From CAVPGP01 sp963718065 (GTDB taxonomy: Bacteria; Actinomycetota; Thermoleophilia; Gaiellales; Gaiellaceae): 64,000 bases of DNA. Below are positions 1-7,978 of the stretch, in pieces; the first letter of the stretch is position 1, and each line of letters opens with the position of its first letter. A model generated the notes under the pieces. That model saw only the letters and a program-made list of their open reading frames with translations. It was not told the origin of the DNA and made no database searches. The DNA is taken from the NCBI GenBank assembly GCA_963718065.1, contig CAVQYE010000015.1, positions 118,658-182,657 on the forward strand. Direction: 5' to 3'. A program made the position numbers and the translations under genes.

Positions 1-907
1 CCACAGCGTGGATCGTCCGCTCGCCTTCGAACTCGCGCAGGATCACCTCGTACGGCCGCCCCACGACATGGGTCAGCACGGTGAGACGGCCGCGATGCGC
101 CATCCCGATCACGGCGTCGTGCGCTCCCGCCTCGGCGCCGAGCTCGATCGCGTGATCGAGCATCGGGATCATCACGTCGAGGCCCTCGACCGAGAACTGC
201 TTCTGGCCGAGGAAGGCGCGGCGGAGATAGCGCTCGAAGCCCTCGACCTCGGAGAGCCGGACCAGGAGGGCCCGCTTCTCGTCCGCATCGAGCGGCTGCC
301 GGTAGCGGCCCGTCTCGATCGCCTGCCGAAGCCACACGCGCTCCTCGTGGTCGGAGATGTGTTGGATCTCGTAGGCGATCGTCCCGCAGTACGTCACGCG
401 CAGCCGCGGCAGGACGTCCGCGAGCGTCTCGCCCGGAACGGCGACGCGCAGCAGCCTGGCCGGGATGCGAGCCTGGAGCTCGGGCGTCAGCTTCGGCTCC
501 AGGCGCTCCGGCTCGAGGGAGGGGTCGCCGATCGGCTGTGAGCCGAGCGGGTCGAGATCGGCGGCGAGGTGACCATGCGTGCGATAGGCCCTGACGAGCG
601 CCGTTGCGGCGGCGACGCCGCCGAGCAGCTCCGCGTCAGGCTCCGCAACCGGCGCGGCGACCGGGGCGGGCGCTGCGACGGGAGCGACTGCGGTGGCCGG
701 AGCATCGACTGCTTGATGGCCGTTGCCGTCGCGCTCGAGGATCTCGAGCAGGCGCGTCAGGCCGGGGTGGGTGGCGACGAGCTCGCTGTCGCCGCTCTCG
801 AAGAGAGCGCGCCACTCGGAGGGAACGCTGTCCGGATTCTCGAGGTAGTCGTCGAGAAGCAGACGGGCGAAGCCCGCGTTGAGACCGTCGACGTCATGCA
901 CGCTCAT
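1..907 (-). CDS. sucA: 2-oxoglutarate dehydrogenase E1 component, N-terminal part
   Basis: This is the first ~302 residues of the E1 subunit of 2-oxoglutarate dehydrogenase, a TCA-cycle enzyme that decarboxylates 2-oxoglutarate with thiamine diphosphate. I translated it by hand because it runs off the window. The N-terminal E1 motif FARLLLDDYLENPDSVPSEW lies at about residues 13-32. An Ala/Pro/Val-rich linker follows (about 68-92), then AYRTHGHLAADLDPLG and, near the cut end, GMAHRGRLTVLTHVVGRPYE, which leads into the catalytic domain. The linker resembles the longer actinobacterial kgd-type enzymes, but no succinyltransferase domain precedes it, so the plain E1 is more likely. The start is ATG at 907-905 with AAAAGAAG upstream. 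The cofactor-binding and catalytic remainder is outside the window. Confidence 0.9.
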   Translation of the reverse strand, partial: MSVHDVDGLNAGFARLLLDDYLENPDSVPSEWRALFESGDSELVATHPGLTRLLEILERDGNGHQAVDAPATAVAPVAAPAPVAAPVAEPDAELLGGVAAATALVRAYRTHGHLAADLDPLGSQPIGDPSLEPERLEPKLTPELQARIPARLLRVAVPGETLADVLPRLRVTYCGTIAYEIQHISDHEERVWLRQAIETGRYRQPLDADEKRALLVRLSEVEGFERYLRRAFLGQKQFSVEGLDVMIPMLDHAIELGAEAGAHDAVIGMAHRGRLTVLTHVVGRPYEVILREFEGERTIHAV

Positions 908-949
908 GCTTCTTTTGTACCAGCGCCGCCGTTCCTGCGGCGTGGCTGA

Positions 950-1213
950 TCAGAAGAGCGGGTTCTGGGTGACGACGGCGATGGTGACGCCGACCACCCA
1001 GCAGACGGCGCTGGCGGCCGCTGCGGCAACGATCAGCCGGTGGTAGCGCCCTGTCATCGCGGTGGCGACGAGGCTGAGGACGACCGCTGCGGGGATCAAC
1101 CGCATCGGCCGGTACGCCAGCCCGGCCAGGCTGAGGAAGACCGCGGCGCTCGCGAGTAGGCCGGCCACGGCGTCGGCTGCGGACTGGCGGTCGCGCAGTT
1201 GGTCGGTTGTCAT
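950..1213 (-). CDS. Small membrane protein, unknown
   Basis: An 87-residue protein begins MTTDQLRDRQSAADAV and then has about three hydrophobic stretches (roughly residues 16-33, 38-52 and 60-83), so it is probably an integral membrane protein. I do not recognise the family. Its ATG overlaps the TGA of the upstream gene (ATGA), so the two are probably translationally coupled. Its stop lies about 40 bases before the sucA start, so the three genes may share one transcript. Confidence 0.6.
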   Translation of the reverse strand: MTTDQLRDRQSAADAVAGLLASAAVFLSLAGLAYRPMRLIPAAVVLSLVATAMTGRYHRLIVAAAAASAVCWVVGVTIAVVTQNPLF

Positions 1214-1452
1214 GTCCGCATCCTCGCACGAGCGGCGGCGCGCGTGGGCGCGCCATGGGGACCGCCGCGGCGCGGGCCGCGAAGCGTGCGCCGTCGCCAC
1301 CAGGCGAACGGCGTGCGAGGCTCGACCTCCGCCGGGAGCGTCGCCCCCTCGAGCGGCTCCGGCTCGGCGTGGATCGCCCACCAGACGACCCCACAGAGGT
1401 AGACGACCGGGATCTTGAGGATCACGAGCATGAAGACGATCTCCCAGATCAT
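1210..1452 (-). CDS. Small single-pass membrane protein, unknown
   Basis: An 80-residue protein starts with one hydrophobic helix (residues 2-24, ending in GVVWWAIHAEPEP), then has a short acidic segment and a strongly basic Arg-rich tail. The topology suggests an N-terminal anchor with a cytoplasmic basic tail. The family is not recognised. It overlaps the next gene by 4 bases (ATGA), which supports it being real despite its size. Confidence 0.5.
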   Translation of the reverse strand: MIWEIVFMLVILKIPVVYLCGVVWWAIHAEPEPLEGATLPAEVEPRTPFAWWRRRTLRGPRRGGPHGAPTRAAARARMRT

Positions 1453-1470
1453 CCGGGGATGGTACCGCTC

Positions 1471-2316
1471 TCAATAGAGCGTGTAACCCGCGATCACGAG
1501 CGACTCGGGTGCCGGGACACCGGGCGAGAGCAACAGCAGGCCGGGGACGCGGACGAACCGAAGGCCCGCCCCGAGGGCGGCGGCGACGACCTCGCGGGCC
1601 GAGCCGGGGACGACGAGCGACGCCTCGCCGTCCGTCCGGGCCAACTCTTCCTGCAACGCCGCCGCAGCGAGCGCCGCGGTGCGTCCCGCAATCGGGCCGA
1701 TCCGGTCGCCGGGGAAGACGTACGCGTATGCGGCCGGCTCGCCGCCGTCGAGCCACAGCGTGCAGGGCGCGATTTCGCCCCAGAAGGCGTGGTCGACGGC
1801 GCGGTCGAAGCCGTAGGCGGCCAGGTCGAGAGCCCGCAGCGCCGCCGCATTCGGCGGCGACGGGACGAGCCCGGCCGACGGGACGGGCGCGGGCACGCCG
1901 CCGAGGTGCAGCGCAGGTGTCACCGGGATCATCCCGCGCCCAGCGTAGAGCCCGTTCGAGACCGGTTGGATCGCGTCGGTGAGCGTCCGTCGCCGCGGAA
2001 ACTCGCCCCAGGCGCGATCGAGAAGCGCCTTCCCCGTCCCGGCCGCCTGCGCGGCCGGCTCGACGAAGAGGGACGACAGGAACCAGTCGTCGCCCCGTGC
2101 GATCGCGGAGACGTAGCCGGCGATGCACCCGCCCTGCTCCGCCACCCAGCAGCGCTCGGCGTCGTGGGCGAGGACGTGCCCTTGCTGGGCGACGAAGACG
2201 TCGAGCGGCGGCGCAGGCGGATCGAGGCCGTGCCGGCCGTAGACCTCGCCGATCGCCGCGTTGAACACCGCATGCATCGCAGGCAGGTCCTCGGCGGCCG
2301 TGGGACGAAGCTCCAC
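1471..2316 (-). CDS. GNAT-family N-acetyltransferase, tandem-domain
   Basis: The protein is 281 residues. The first ~145 residues form a standard GNAT fold: MELRPTAAEDLPAMHAVFNAA at the start, WFLSSLFVEPAAQAAGTGKAL as the acetyl-CoA binding loop (Q-x-x-G-x-G/A variant) at about 78-98, and LYAGRGMIPVTPALHL ending the domain. The second half (LDLAAYGFDRAVDHAFWG ... VVPGSAREVVAAALGAGLRFVRVP) looks like a second, degenerate GNAT domain. The substrate is unknown. It is 18 bases upstream of the small membrane proteins in the same direction. Confidence 0.75.
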   Translation of the reverse strand: MELRPTAAEDLPAMHAVFNAAIGEVYGRHGLDPPAPPLDVFVAQQGHVLAHDAERCWVAEQGGCIAGYVSAIARGDDWFLSSLFVEPAAQAAGTGKALLDRAWGEFPRRRTLTDAIQPVSNGLYAGRGMIPVTPALHLGGVPAPVPSAGLVPSPPNAAALRALDLAAYGFDRAVDHAFWGEIAPCTLWLDGGEPAAYAYVFPGDRIGPIAGRTAALAAAALQEELARTDGEASLVVPGSAREVVAAALGAGLRFVRVPGLLLLSPGVPAPESLVIAGYTLY

Positions 2317-2373
2317 GGCCGCCGAGGATACGTGCCGGTCTGGTGAGGCAGCCGCCCTTACAGGGTCTTCTGC

Positions 2374-2469
2374 CTAGAAGGGACCCAGGAGCGACATGAC
2401 GATCGCAACCAGGATGCCGATCGCGAACAACGTCAGGCCCGCGAGCACGATGGTCAGATAGAGCTTCAA
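2374..2469 (-). CDS. Possible 31-residue single-helix membrane peptide
   Basis: A short frame beginning at TTG encodes MKLYLTIVLAGLTLFAIGIL followed by VAIVMSLLGPF and a stop. It is almost entirely one transmembrane helix with a lysine at residue 2. It lies in the gap between two minus-strand genes. The only ribosome-binding-like sequence (GGAG) is too close to the TTG, so the start is doubtful and this may be chance. I list it because the hydrophobic pattern is complete and the gap is otherwise empty. Confidence 0.3.
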   Translation of the reverse strand: MKLYLTIVLAGLTLFAIGILVAIVMSLLGPF

Positions 2470-2503
2470 CGCTCCGTATCGCCCACGGCTGCCCCGTATC
2501 GAC

Positions 2504-3018
2504 CTAGATCCGGTCCACCGACCCGTAGCCGTCCGGACAGACGACGATCCGGATCCGCATGTAGCCGTTGTTCGACCCGCCGACGCCGGGATAGTTCATC
2601 TGGTAGTTGGCCTGGAACTCGGCCGCCGCTCCGCCCGCGCACCAGGGCCCGACCGCCCAGGGGCCGCCGTACCAGGCCACAGTCCAGAAGCCGGTCGAGA
2701 ACGGCGACTGATTCCACGAGACCGAGGTGACGCGGCCGCCCGACCAGCACCACGAGGTCGGGCCGTGGATGCCGATCGTGCCGGTGATGGTGTCGTCGTG
2801 CCTGTCGACCCAGTGGACGCACAGCCCGCCGAGGAGCCGTCGCCGTCGCCCGGCCCGATCACGCTCGGCGGCGGGAGAGACCGGGCTCCGCGGGCGAGCG
2901 GAGCCGAGCCCAGCGTGAGCGCCGCCAGGACAACCGAAACGAGGGTCAACAGCAAGCCGGCGCGAAGCCGGCCGGATCTCGCCCGGACGGGCGAGCCAGT
3001 CTCCAGAGATGTGTGCAT
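2504..3018 (-). CDS. Secreted protein of unknown function, frameshifted
   Basis: The start is ATG at 3018, MHTSLETGSPVRARSGRLRA, followed by a signal peptide core LLLTLVSVVLAALTLGSAPL. The frame then runs through SVIGPGDGDGSSAG and changes near 2,820. The other frame continues CVHWVDRHDDTITGTIGIHG and ends about 100 residues later in RIVVCPDGYGSVDRI. The mature part is short, rich in Trp, Gly and Asn, and has three or four cysteines, as in small exported actinobacterial proteins. No family is recognised. The frame change is probably one indel, since both sides read as coherent protein. Confidence 0.5.
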
Positions 3019-3169
3019 GACGCACCTCCTTTCGACTCCCCCTCACGGTAGCCGGGTGCGGCGCACGTGTCTGGAACGAAAGTGCCACAAGAGCGTCATA
3101 ACGCCGGCGCGGCGGCCTGCCTAGTGTCCTTTTCGGACCATGCTGCTTGGCCAGTAGTGTCGAGCCGAG

Positions 3170-3626
3170 ATGGTGACGATCGAGGACGGCACGGCCCGGC
3201 TCGACGACGTGCGGGCGCTCTTCCGCGAGTACGCCGACTCGCTCGGGGTCGACCTCTCGTTCCAGGGCTTCGACGACGAGCTGGCGTCGCTTCCCGGCGA
3301 GTACGCGTCGCCGCGGACGGCTCCTGCTCGGCATCGACGACGGCACCGCCGTGGCCTGCGTCGCGCTGCGCCCGTTCGGTGACCGGGACTGCGAGCTGAA
3401 GCGGCTCTACGTCCAGCCGGCCGCGAGGCAAACCGGGCTCGGGCGCCTGCTCACCGAGACGGTCATCGAGGTGGCGCAGGAGCAGGGCTACGAGCGGATG
3501 CTTCTCGACACGCTGCCGACGATGGGCGCCGCGCAGCGCCTCTATCGCGTGCTGGGCTTCGAGCCCGTCGCGCCGTACCGGGAGAACCCGATCGCGGGCA
3601 CGAGCTTCCTCGCGCTCCGCCTCTAG
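3170..3626 (+). CDS. GNAT-family N-acetyltransferase, frameshifted
   Basis: The first frame gives MVTIEDGTARLDDVRALFRE to about GEYASPR. After a one-base change near 3,318 the protein continues LLLGIDDGTAVACVALRPFG, then the acetyl-CoA loop VQPAARQTGLGRLLTETVIE and the terminal LDTLPTMGAAQRLYRVLGFE typical of small GNATs. Corrected length is about 151 residues. The substrate is unknown. Its end overlaps the DUF1028 gene on the other strand by 4 bases (convergent). The extra base is more likely an error than true decay because both halves are well conserved. Confidence 0.7.
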
Positions 3627-4510
3627 AGCGCGCCCCGCACCGGATCGAGATCCGAGTCGGCGTCGACCATCGCCTGCATCGACGGATCCAGCTCGAGCGT
3701 CCTGCGAACGTGGGCGACTGCGTCGTTGGTCCGGCCGGCCAGGCTCTCGTAGCAGGCGAGGTTGTAGAGCACCATCGCGTCGTCGGGCCAACGTTCGGCG
3801 ACCCGCGCCATCATCTCGATCGCCCGCTCGTACTCCTTGGCCTCGTAGAGCTCGTACGAGGCATACAGCTGGTGATAGCGCTGCCACAGCTCGACGAGTC
3901 GCCGCAGCTCCTCGATCGGCCGCTCGTGGTCCTCGACGCGAAGGTCGCAGACACGGTCGATCCGCTCGCGTCTCGACTCGCCGCCGACCCGCTCGACGAC
4001 GACCGCCGCCGACTGCTGGCCCCGCTTGTCGCCGCCCGCGGCCTGCCCGGCCTCGAGCGCAGCGAGCAGCCGCTCGACCAGCGAGCCTGTCGTCTCCTCG
4101 AATGCGCGCCCCATCTCCTCGACCACGGCCTCGCCCGTAAGGATGTTGCCCTGGACGGCGTAGCCCTGGCGAACGATGTGCCCCGCCCAGTCGTTGCACT
4201 CGGCACCCGTCCAGGCGGCCGCCTCGCCCGCGGCGGTGACGACGCCGAGTTGCCGCGTCTCGCGGCCGGGGTCGTCTGCGAGCGCCTCGTCGATCGCCTC
4301 CTGCGGGGTGCGTCCCTGTTCGAGGAGCGCGAGGATCGCCGGGCCGTAGCCCGCGACCCCGGCGGCCTGCGTCGCGACCGCGCCGACTCCCGCCTTCGCC
4401 CAGGAGACGACGGACCCGACCGAGAAGTACTTCGACTGGACGGCGACCCCGACCTCTCCCGCCTCGAGGTCGACGGCGACGATCGAGAACGTCCCGCGGC
4501 GCGCGTCCAT
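3623..4510 (-). CDS. DUF1028 family protein with TPR-like C-terminus
   Basis: The protein is 295 residues. It opens with the DUF1028 signature MDARRGTFSIVAVDLEAGEV, then GVAVQSKYFSVGSVV, GVGAVATQAAG and YAVQGNILTGEAVVEEMGRA. This family has an Ntn-hydrolase-like fold. The reaction is not established, and some members sit beside peptide-degradation genes. The last ~90 residues (YHQLYASYELYEAKEYERAI ... LYNLACYESLAGRTNDAVAH) form TPR-like repeats, a known arrangement in this family. Nothing in the immediate neighbourhood points to a substrate. Confidence 0.8.
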   Translation of the reverse strand: MDARRGTFSIVAVDLEAGEVGVAVQSKYFSVGSVVSWAKAGVGAVATQAAGVAGYGPAILALLEQGRTPQEAIDEALADDPGRETRQLGVVTAAGEAAAWTGAECNDWAGHIVRQGYAVQGNILTGEAVVEEMGRAFEETTGSLVERLLAALEAGQAAGGDKRGQQSAAVVVERVGGESRRERIDRVCDLRVEDHERPIEELRRLVELWQRYHQLYASYELYEAKEYERAIEMMARVAERWPDDAMVLYNLACYESLAGRTNDAVAHVRRTLELDPSMQAMVDADSDLDPVRGAL

Positions 4511-4610
4511 GTGCAGAGCCTAATCCGCGGCGCCCGGGTGGCGTGAAGGAGTCCCCGCGAGCCCGGAGAAGCGGAAACAGCTGTTGCTGTTCCAACGAGC
4601 GGAGCCTCTG

Positions 4611-4793
4611 ATGGCGAAGGACGTCCAGGCCGCGACGAAGACGGCGGCCAAGCCGAAGCGTGTCGTGCGGCGGAAGAAGACCGGGGTCACGCCGGACGAC
4701 ATCGCAACCCGCGCCTACCACCTGTGGGAGGCCGGCGGCCCGGGCGGAGAGCTCGAGCACTGGCTCCAGGCGGAGCGCGAGCTCGCGGCCTAG
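4611..4793 (+). CDS. DUF2934 domain small protein
   Basis: A 60-residue protein has a Lys/Ala-rich N-terminus (MAKDVQAATKTAAKPKRVVR) and a C-terminal DUF2934 motif, ATRAYHLWEAGGPGGELEHW followed by LQAERELAA. The function of this short domain is unknown. I chose the ATG at 4611 because GGAG lies about 6 bases upstream. It is followed 23 bases later by a strong hairpin terminator shared with the opposite tRNA gene. Confidence 0.75.
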   Translation: MAKDVQAATKTAAKPKRVVRRKKTGVTPDDIATRAYHLWEAGGPGGELEHWLQAERELAA

Positions 4794-4815
4794 AGTCGAC
4801 GCGGCACCGGAACGG

Positions 4816-4841
4816 AAAACGCCCGCGCAAGCGGGCGTTTT
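4816..4841. terminator. Bidirectional intrinsic terminator
   Basis: AAAACGCCCGC, loop GCAA, GCGGGCGTTTT: an 11-bp perfect stem with A and T tracts on its two sides, so it gives a U-tract in both directions. It lies between the plus-strand DUF2934 gene and the minus-strand tRNA-Ala, and should end both transcripts. Confidence 0.9.
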
Positions 4842-4844
4842 TCA

Positions 4845-4917
4845 TGGAGCCAGCCGGGCTCGAACCGGCGACCTTCTGGCTGCCAGCCAGACGCTCTCCC
4901 AGCTGAGCTATGGCCCC
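4845..4917 (-). tRNA. tRNA-Ala (anticodon GGC)
   Basis: The minus-strand sequence runs from GGGGCCATAGCTCAG to GAGCCCGGCTGGCTCCA. It has a 7-bp acceptor stem with one G-T pair, D-arm AGCTCAGCTGGGAGAGC, anticodon stem TCTGG/CCAGA around loop CTGGCAG (anticodon GGC) and T-loop GGTTCGAGCC. It is 73 nt, and CCA is not encoded. It lies just downstream of rsfS in the same direction. Confidence 0.97.
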
Positions 4918-4944
4918 AGGGTCGAGTGCATTCTAGCGGCGCTG

Positions 4945-5301
4945 TTACCCGGCGGCCGCTTCGACTTCCACCGAGGGCACGTCGCCCCACAGCTCGTCGA
5001 GGCGGTAGAACGTGCGCTGCTCGGGCGTGAAGACGTGCAGGACGACGTCCAGGTAGTCCGCGATGATCCACGACGCCTCGCGCTCGCCGTCGACGGAGCT
5101 CGGGATCAGCCGCTCCTCACGCTTGAGCGTCTCGCGCACCTCGTCCCAGATCGCCTTGGTCTGCCGTGCGTTGCGCCCGGTCGCGACCACGAAGAAGTCG
5201 GTGTAGGAGCACACCGGCCGCATGTCGAGGATGACGACGTGAGTCGCGAGCTTCTCTTGGGCGAGAGCCGCGATCCGCTTTGCCTGTTCGATCGTTTCCA
5301 A
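4945..5301 (-). CDS. rsfS: Ribosome silencing factor RsfS
   Basis: The 118-residue protein binds ribosomal protein L14 of the 50S subunit and blocks subunit joining during starvation. Family motifs are visible: HVVILDMRPVCSYTDFFVVA, then GRNARQTKAIWDEVRETLK, ASWIIADYLDVVLHVFTPEQ and TFYRLDELWGD. Length matches the family. It sits directly after nadD, the common bacterial order, 21 bases away and probably co-transcribed. Confidence 0.95.
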   Translation of the reverse strand: METIEQAKRIAALAQEKLATHVVILDMRPVCSYTDFFVVATGRNARQTKAIWDEVRETLKREERLIPSSVDGEREASWIIADYLDVVLHVFTPEQRTFYRLDELWGDVPSVEVEAAAG

Positions 5302-5322
5302 CCGCTGCGAGTGTACCCGCGA

Positions 5323-5883
5323 TCAGGTGCGGTAGAGACCCCGCGCCTCGATCTCGTCGACGACAGCGGCCGGCACGAAGCCGTGAATCGGCTCGCCGGC
5401 TGCGACCTTCGCCCGGAGCTCGCGCGAGGCGATCGGCAGCACCGGGATCTCGAAGAACACGACACGCTTTGGGCGGGCGAGCTGCGCGAGGACGGCGTCC
5501 AGCTCCTCGCGCGGCACCCCCGGGCGGGTGCCGACGCCGAGCCGGCCAAGCTCGAGCACCGCTTCCGGGTCGTTCCAGGTCGGGAAGTCCCGGAACTGGT
5601 CGGCGCCGATCAGGAAGATCACGTCGCCGTACCGGGTCGCCGCCTCGCGCATCGTCTCGTCCGTCGTCGACTCCTCGACCTCGACCTCGCACGAGGGGAA
5701 CGCTGCGCGGGCGAGCGCGAGGCGGTCCTCCAGCGGTGTCTCGACGGACTTGTAGCGGGGTCGTGCGGCGACGAGGATCACGAGCCGGTCGAGCGCGAGC
5801 GTGTCGCGGGCGGCCTCGACGAGGGCCAGGTGGCCGTTGTGCGGCGGGTCGAAGGTCGAGCCGAAGAGGCCGGTCACTGCCAC
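5323..5883 (-). CDS. nadD: Nicotinate-nucleotide adenylyltransferase
   Basis: The 186-residue enzyme joins ATP and nicotinate mononucleotide to form deamido-NAD in NAD synthesis. The nucleotidyltransferase motif GLFGSTFDPPHNGHLALVEA (with the H-x-G-H-type PHNGH) is at residues 5-24. FLIGADQFRDFPTWNDPEAV is the usual central motif, and ISxSx-like IASRELRAKVAAGEPIHGFV is near the end. Its start overlaps the end of obg by 10 bases, so the genes form one operon with rsfS. Confidence 0.95.
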   Translation of the reverse strand: MAVTGLFGSTFDPPHNGHLALVEAARDTLALDRLVILVAARPRYKSVETPLEDRLALARAAFPSCEVEVEESTTDETMREAATRYGDVIFLIGADQFRDFPTWNDPEAVLELGRLGVGTRPGVPREELDAVLAQLARPKRVVFFEIPVLPIASRELRAKVAAGEPIHGFVPAAVVDEIEARGLYRT

Positions 5884-7061
5884 TCGTGCGTCTCTCCGTC
5901 GATCTCGACCTCGACGCCCTTCTTGATCCCGATCGCGTGCAGCGCCTGCTCGAGCTCCTGCTCGGAGGCGGTGCCGACGACGCGATAGCCGCGGTCGGTG
6001 CGATAGATGCGGAAGCGTCGCCGCGCCGGCTGAGGCCGGTAGACCAGGAAGTCCGCGAGGCCGTCGTCGGGGCCGATCACCGGCTCGTCGGGCTCGGGGC
6101 AGATCGAGAAGAGCGCGCGCTTGAACTCGTCCACGCCCTGCCCGGTGACGGCCGAGAGCTCGAAGACGCGGACGATGCGCGGATCCTCGACGTCGAACAC
6201 GGGCGGCTCCGAGAGCAGGTCGACCTTGTTCAGCACGATCACCTGCGGCAGCTCGGCCAGGCCGGCGCCGTACAGCGTCAGCTCGTTGTCGATCGTGCGG
6301 AACTGCTCCGCCGGGTCGCCGGCGGCGGTGTCGATGACGTGCACGAGCAGGCGCGCGCGCTCGAGGTGCGCGAGGAACTCGTGGCCGAGTCCGACGCCCT
6401 TGCTGGCGCCCTCGATCAGACCGGGGACGTCGGCGACCACGAGCTGCCGCCCGTCCGGCCCGTCGGCGGTGCCGAGGATCGGCTGCAGGGTCGTGAACGG
6501 ATAGTTGGCGACCTTCGGCCGCGCGTTGGAGATCCGCGTCAGCAGCGAGGACTTGCCGGCGTTCGGCAAGCCGACCAGCGCGGCGTCGGCAAGCAGCTTC
6601 AGGTGCAGCTCGAGCTCCGCCTCCTCGCCGGGATCTCCCACCTCGGCAAAGCGAGGCGCCTGACGGGTCGGCGTCGCGAACTTCGTGTTGCCGCGTCCGC
6701 CCGAGCCGCCGCGGGCGATCACGACGCGCGTGCCGGGGCGCGCCAGATCGGCGACCAACTGGCCGTCGGCCGAAAGCACCTCGGTGCCGACGGGAACTGC
6801 CAGCTCGACGTCGCCGCCGTCGGCGCCGTGCTTGCGCGAGCCGCCGCCCTTGCCGCCGCGCTCGGCCCGGTACGTCCGCGGCGCGCGGTACTTCGAGAGG
6901 TCGCGCAGGTCCGGGTTGGCGACCAGCACGACGTCCCCGCCCGCTCCGCCGTCGCCGCCGTCGGGCCCGCCCCTGGGAACGAACTTCTCGCGGCGGAACG
7001 ACAGCGCGCCGTCGCCGCCGCGTCCGGCCTGCACGTGCAGCCGGGCCCGGTCGTGGAACAT
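5874..7061 (-). CDS. obg: GTPase Obg/CgtA
   Basis: The 395-residue Obg GTPase acts in 50S ribosome assembly and the stringent response. It has the Gly-rich Obg fold (VQAGRGGDGALSFRREKFVP, GGPDGGDGGAGGDVVLVANP), Walker A GLPNAGKSSLLTRISNARPK, switch II DVPGLIEGASKGVGLGHEFL, NKVD, and a C-terminal Obg domain (FRIYRTDRGYRVVGTASEQE). It follows rpmA by 15 bases in the classic rplU-rpmA-obg order. Confidence 0.97.
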   Translation of the reverse strand: MFHDRARLHVQAGRGGDGALSFRREKFVPRGGPDGGDGGAGGDVVLVANPDLRDLSKYRAPRTYRAERGGKGGGSRKHGADGGDVELAVPVGTEVLSADGQLVADLARPGTRVVIARGGSGGRGNTKFATPTRQAPRFAEVGDPGEEAELELHLKLLADAALVGLPNAGKSSLLTRISNARPKVANYPFTTLQPILGTADGPDGRQLVVADVPGLIEGASKGVGLGHEFLAHLERARLLVHVIDTAAGDPAEQFRTIDNELTLYGAGLAELPQVIVLNKVDLLSEPPVFDVEDPRIVRVFELSAVTGQGVDEFKRALFSICPEPDEPVIGPDDGLADFLVYRPQPARRRFRIYRTDRGYRVVGTASEQELEQALHAIGIKKGVEVEIDGETHEWQ

Positions 7062-7075
7062 GGCCTGCTGGTTTT

Positions 7076-7327
7076 CTAGGCGTCGGCGATTTCGACGAAG
7101 CGGCGGTCGCCGCTCGTCCGGAACGAGATCACGCCGTCACGCACGGCGAAAATCGTGTCGTCCTTGCCGATGCCGGTTCCGGTGCCGGGGCGGAACCGCG
7201 TCCCGCGCTGGCGCACGATGATGTTGCCGGCCTTCACGGTCTGGCCCGCGAACATCTTCACGCCGAGAAACTGCGGGTTGGAGTCGCGCCCGTTCCTCGA
7301 GGAACCGAGGCCCTTCTTGTGTGCCAT
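7076..7327 (-). CDS. rpmA: 50S ribosomal protein L27
   Basis: The 83-residue protein has MAHKKGLGSSRNGRDSNPQF, then LGVKMFAGQTVKAGNIIVRQ and RGTRFRPGTGTGIGKDDTIF. It contacts the peptidyl transferase centre. The start has no Firmicutes-type cleavable extension. Its ATG overlaps the rplU stop by one base (TAATG). Confidence 0.97.
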   Translation of the reverse strand: MAHKKGLGSSRNGRDSNPQFLGVKMFAGQTVKAGNIIVRQRGTRFRPGTGTGIGKDDTIFAVRDGVISFRTSGDRRFVEIADA

Positions 7328-7908
7328 TACTGGCCCTCCTCCTTTGCGGCGAGCGCCGACTCGAGTGCGGCGGTCGCGCCCTTGCGCTTGCCGTGCTCCT
7401 GCTCGTAGGCCAGAGCAGCCTCGAGCATCGGCCGGTTCCACGTCTTCGAGTGCTCGTTCACCTGGGCGACAGTCATCTCCGCGTAGCCTGACGGGAGGCC
7501 CTTGGGCGCGTCGTCGGGCTTGGGTGCCGGCCTTTCTGCTGCTGCAGCCTTCTCCGCGGCGGCGGGCTTCTCGGCGGCAGGCTTCGCGGCGGCCTTCCGC
7601 GCGGCGCCCTTGCCGATCGACTCGATCTGGATCTTCGTCAGCGACGCGCGGAAGCCGTTGTGGCGCTTGTAGCCGGTGCGCTTGCGGTACTTGCCGATGC
7701 GCACCTTCTCGCCCTTGACGTTCTCGACCACGCGGGCCGTCACGGTGACGCCTGACGGCTTCAGATCGGCCTGTCCGTCGCCGCCCATGAAGAGGATCTC
7801 GGGCGTGAACGTCGTGCCGGGCTCGGTTGGCAGCCGGTCCACGGTCAGGGTCTGTCCCTCGCGGACGACGTACTGCTTCCCACCAAGTGTGATGATCGCG
7901 TAGCTCAT
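7327..7908 (-). CDS. rplU: 50S ribosomal protein L21 with long C-terminal extension
   Basis: Residues 1-103 are a normal L21: MSYAIITLGGKQYVVREGQT, then EILFMGGDGQADLKPSGVTV and KYRKRTGYKRHNGFRASLTK. The protein is 193 residues, about 90 longer than usual. After L21 comes an Ala/Lys/Pro linker (AARKAAAKPAAEKPAAAEKA) and a small globular C-terminal piece (PSGYAEMTVAQVNEHSKTWN, then ALAYEQEHGKRKGATAALES). The tail's role is unknown; the linker resembles flexible tails on other actinobacterial ribosomal proteins. Confidence 0.95.
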   Translation of the reverse strand: MSYAIITLGGKQYVVREGQTLTVDRLPTEPGTTFTPEILFMGGDGQADLKPSGVTVTARVVENVKGEKVRIGKYRKRTGYKRHNGFRASLTKIQIESIGKGAARKAAAKPAAEKPAAAEKAAAAERPAPKPDDAPKGLPSGYAEMTVAQVNEHSKTWNRPMLEAALAYEQEHGKRKGATAALESALAAKEEGQ

Positions 7909-7943
7909 AAGCCTTCTGGTAGCCGAACCCGATTCAGACGTGG

Positions 7944-7965
7944 AAAACGCGGGCGCCTGCCCGCG
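7944..7965 (-). terminator. Hairpin between rne and rplU
   Basis: On the minus strand CGCGGGC-AGGC-GCCCGCG is followed by TTTT. This is a 7-bp perfect GC stem with a short U run, placed just after the rne stop and about 36 bases before the rplU start. It is probably a terminator or attenuator separating rne from the ribosomal protein operon. No promoter is evident between it and rplU, so partial read-through is possible. Confidence 0.6.
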
Positions 7966-7978
7966 AGCGACGGCCAGT

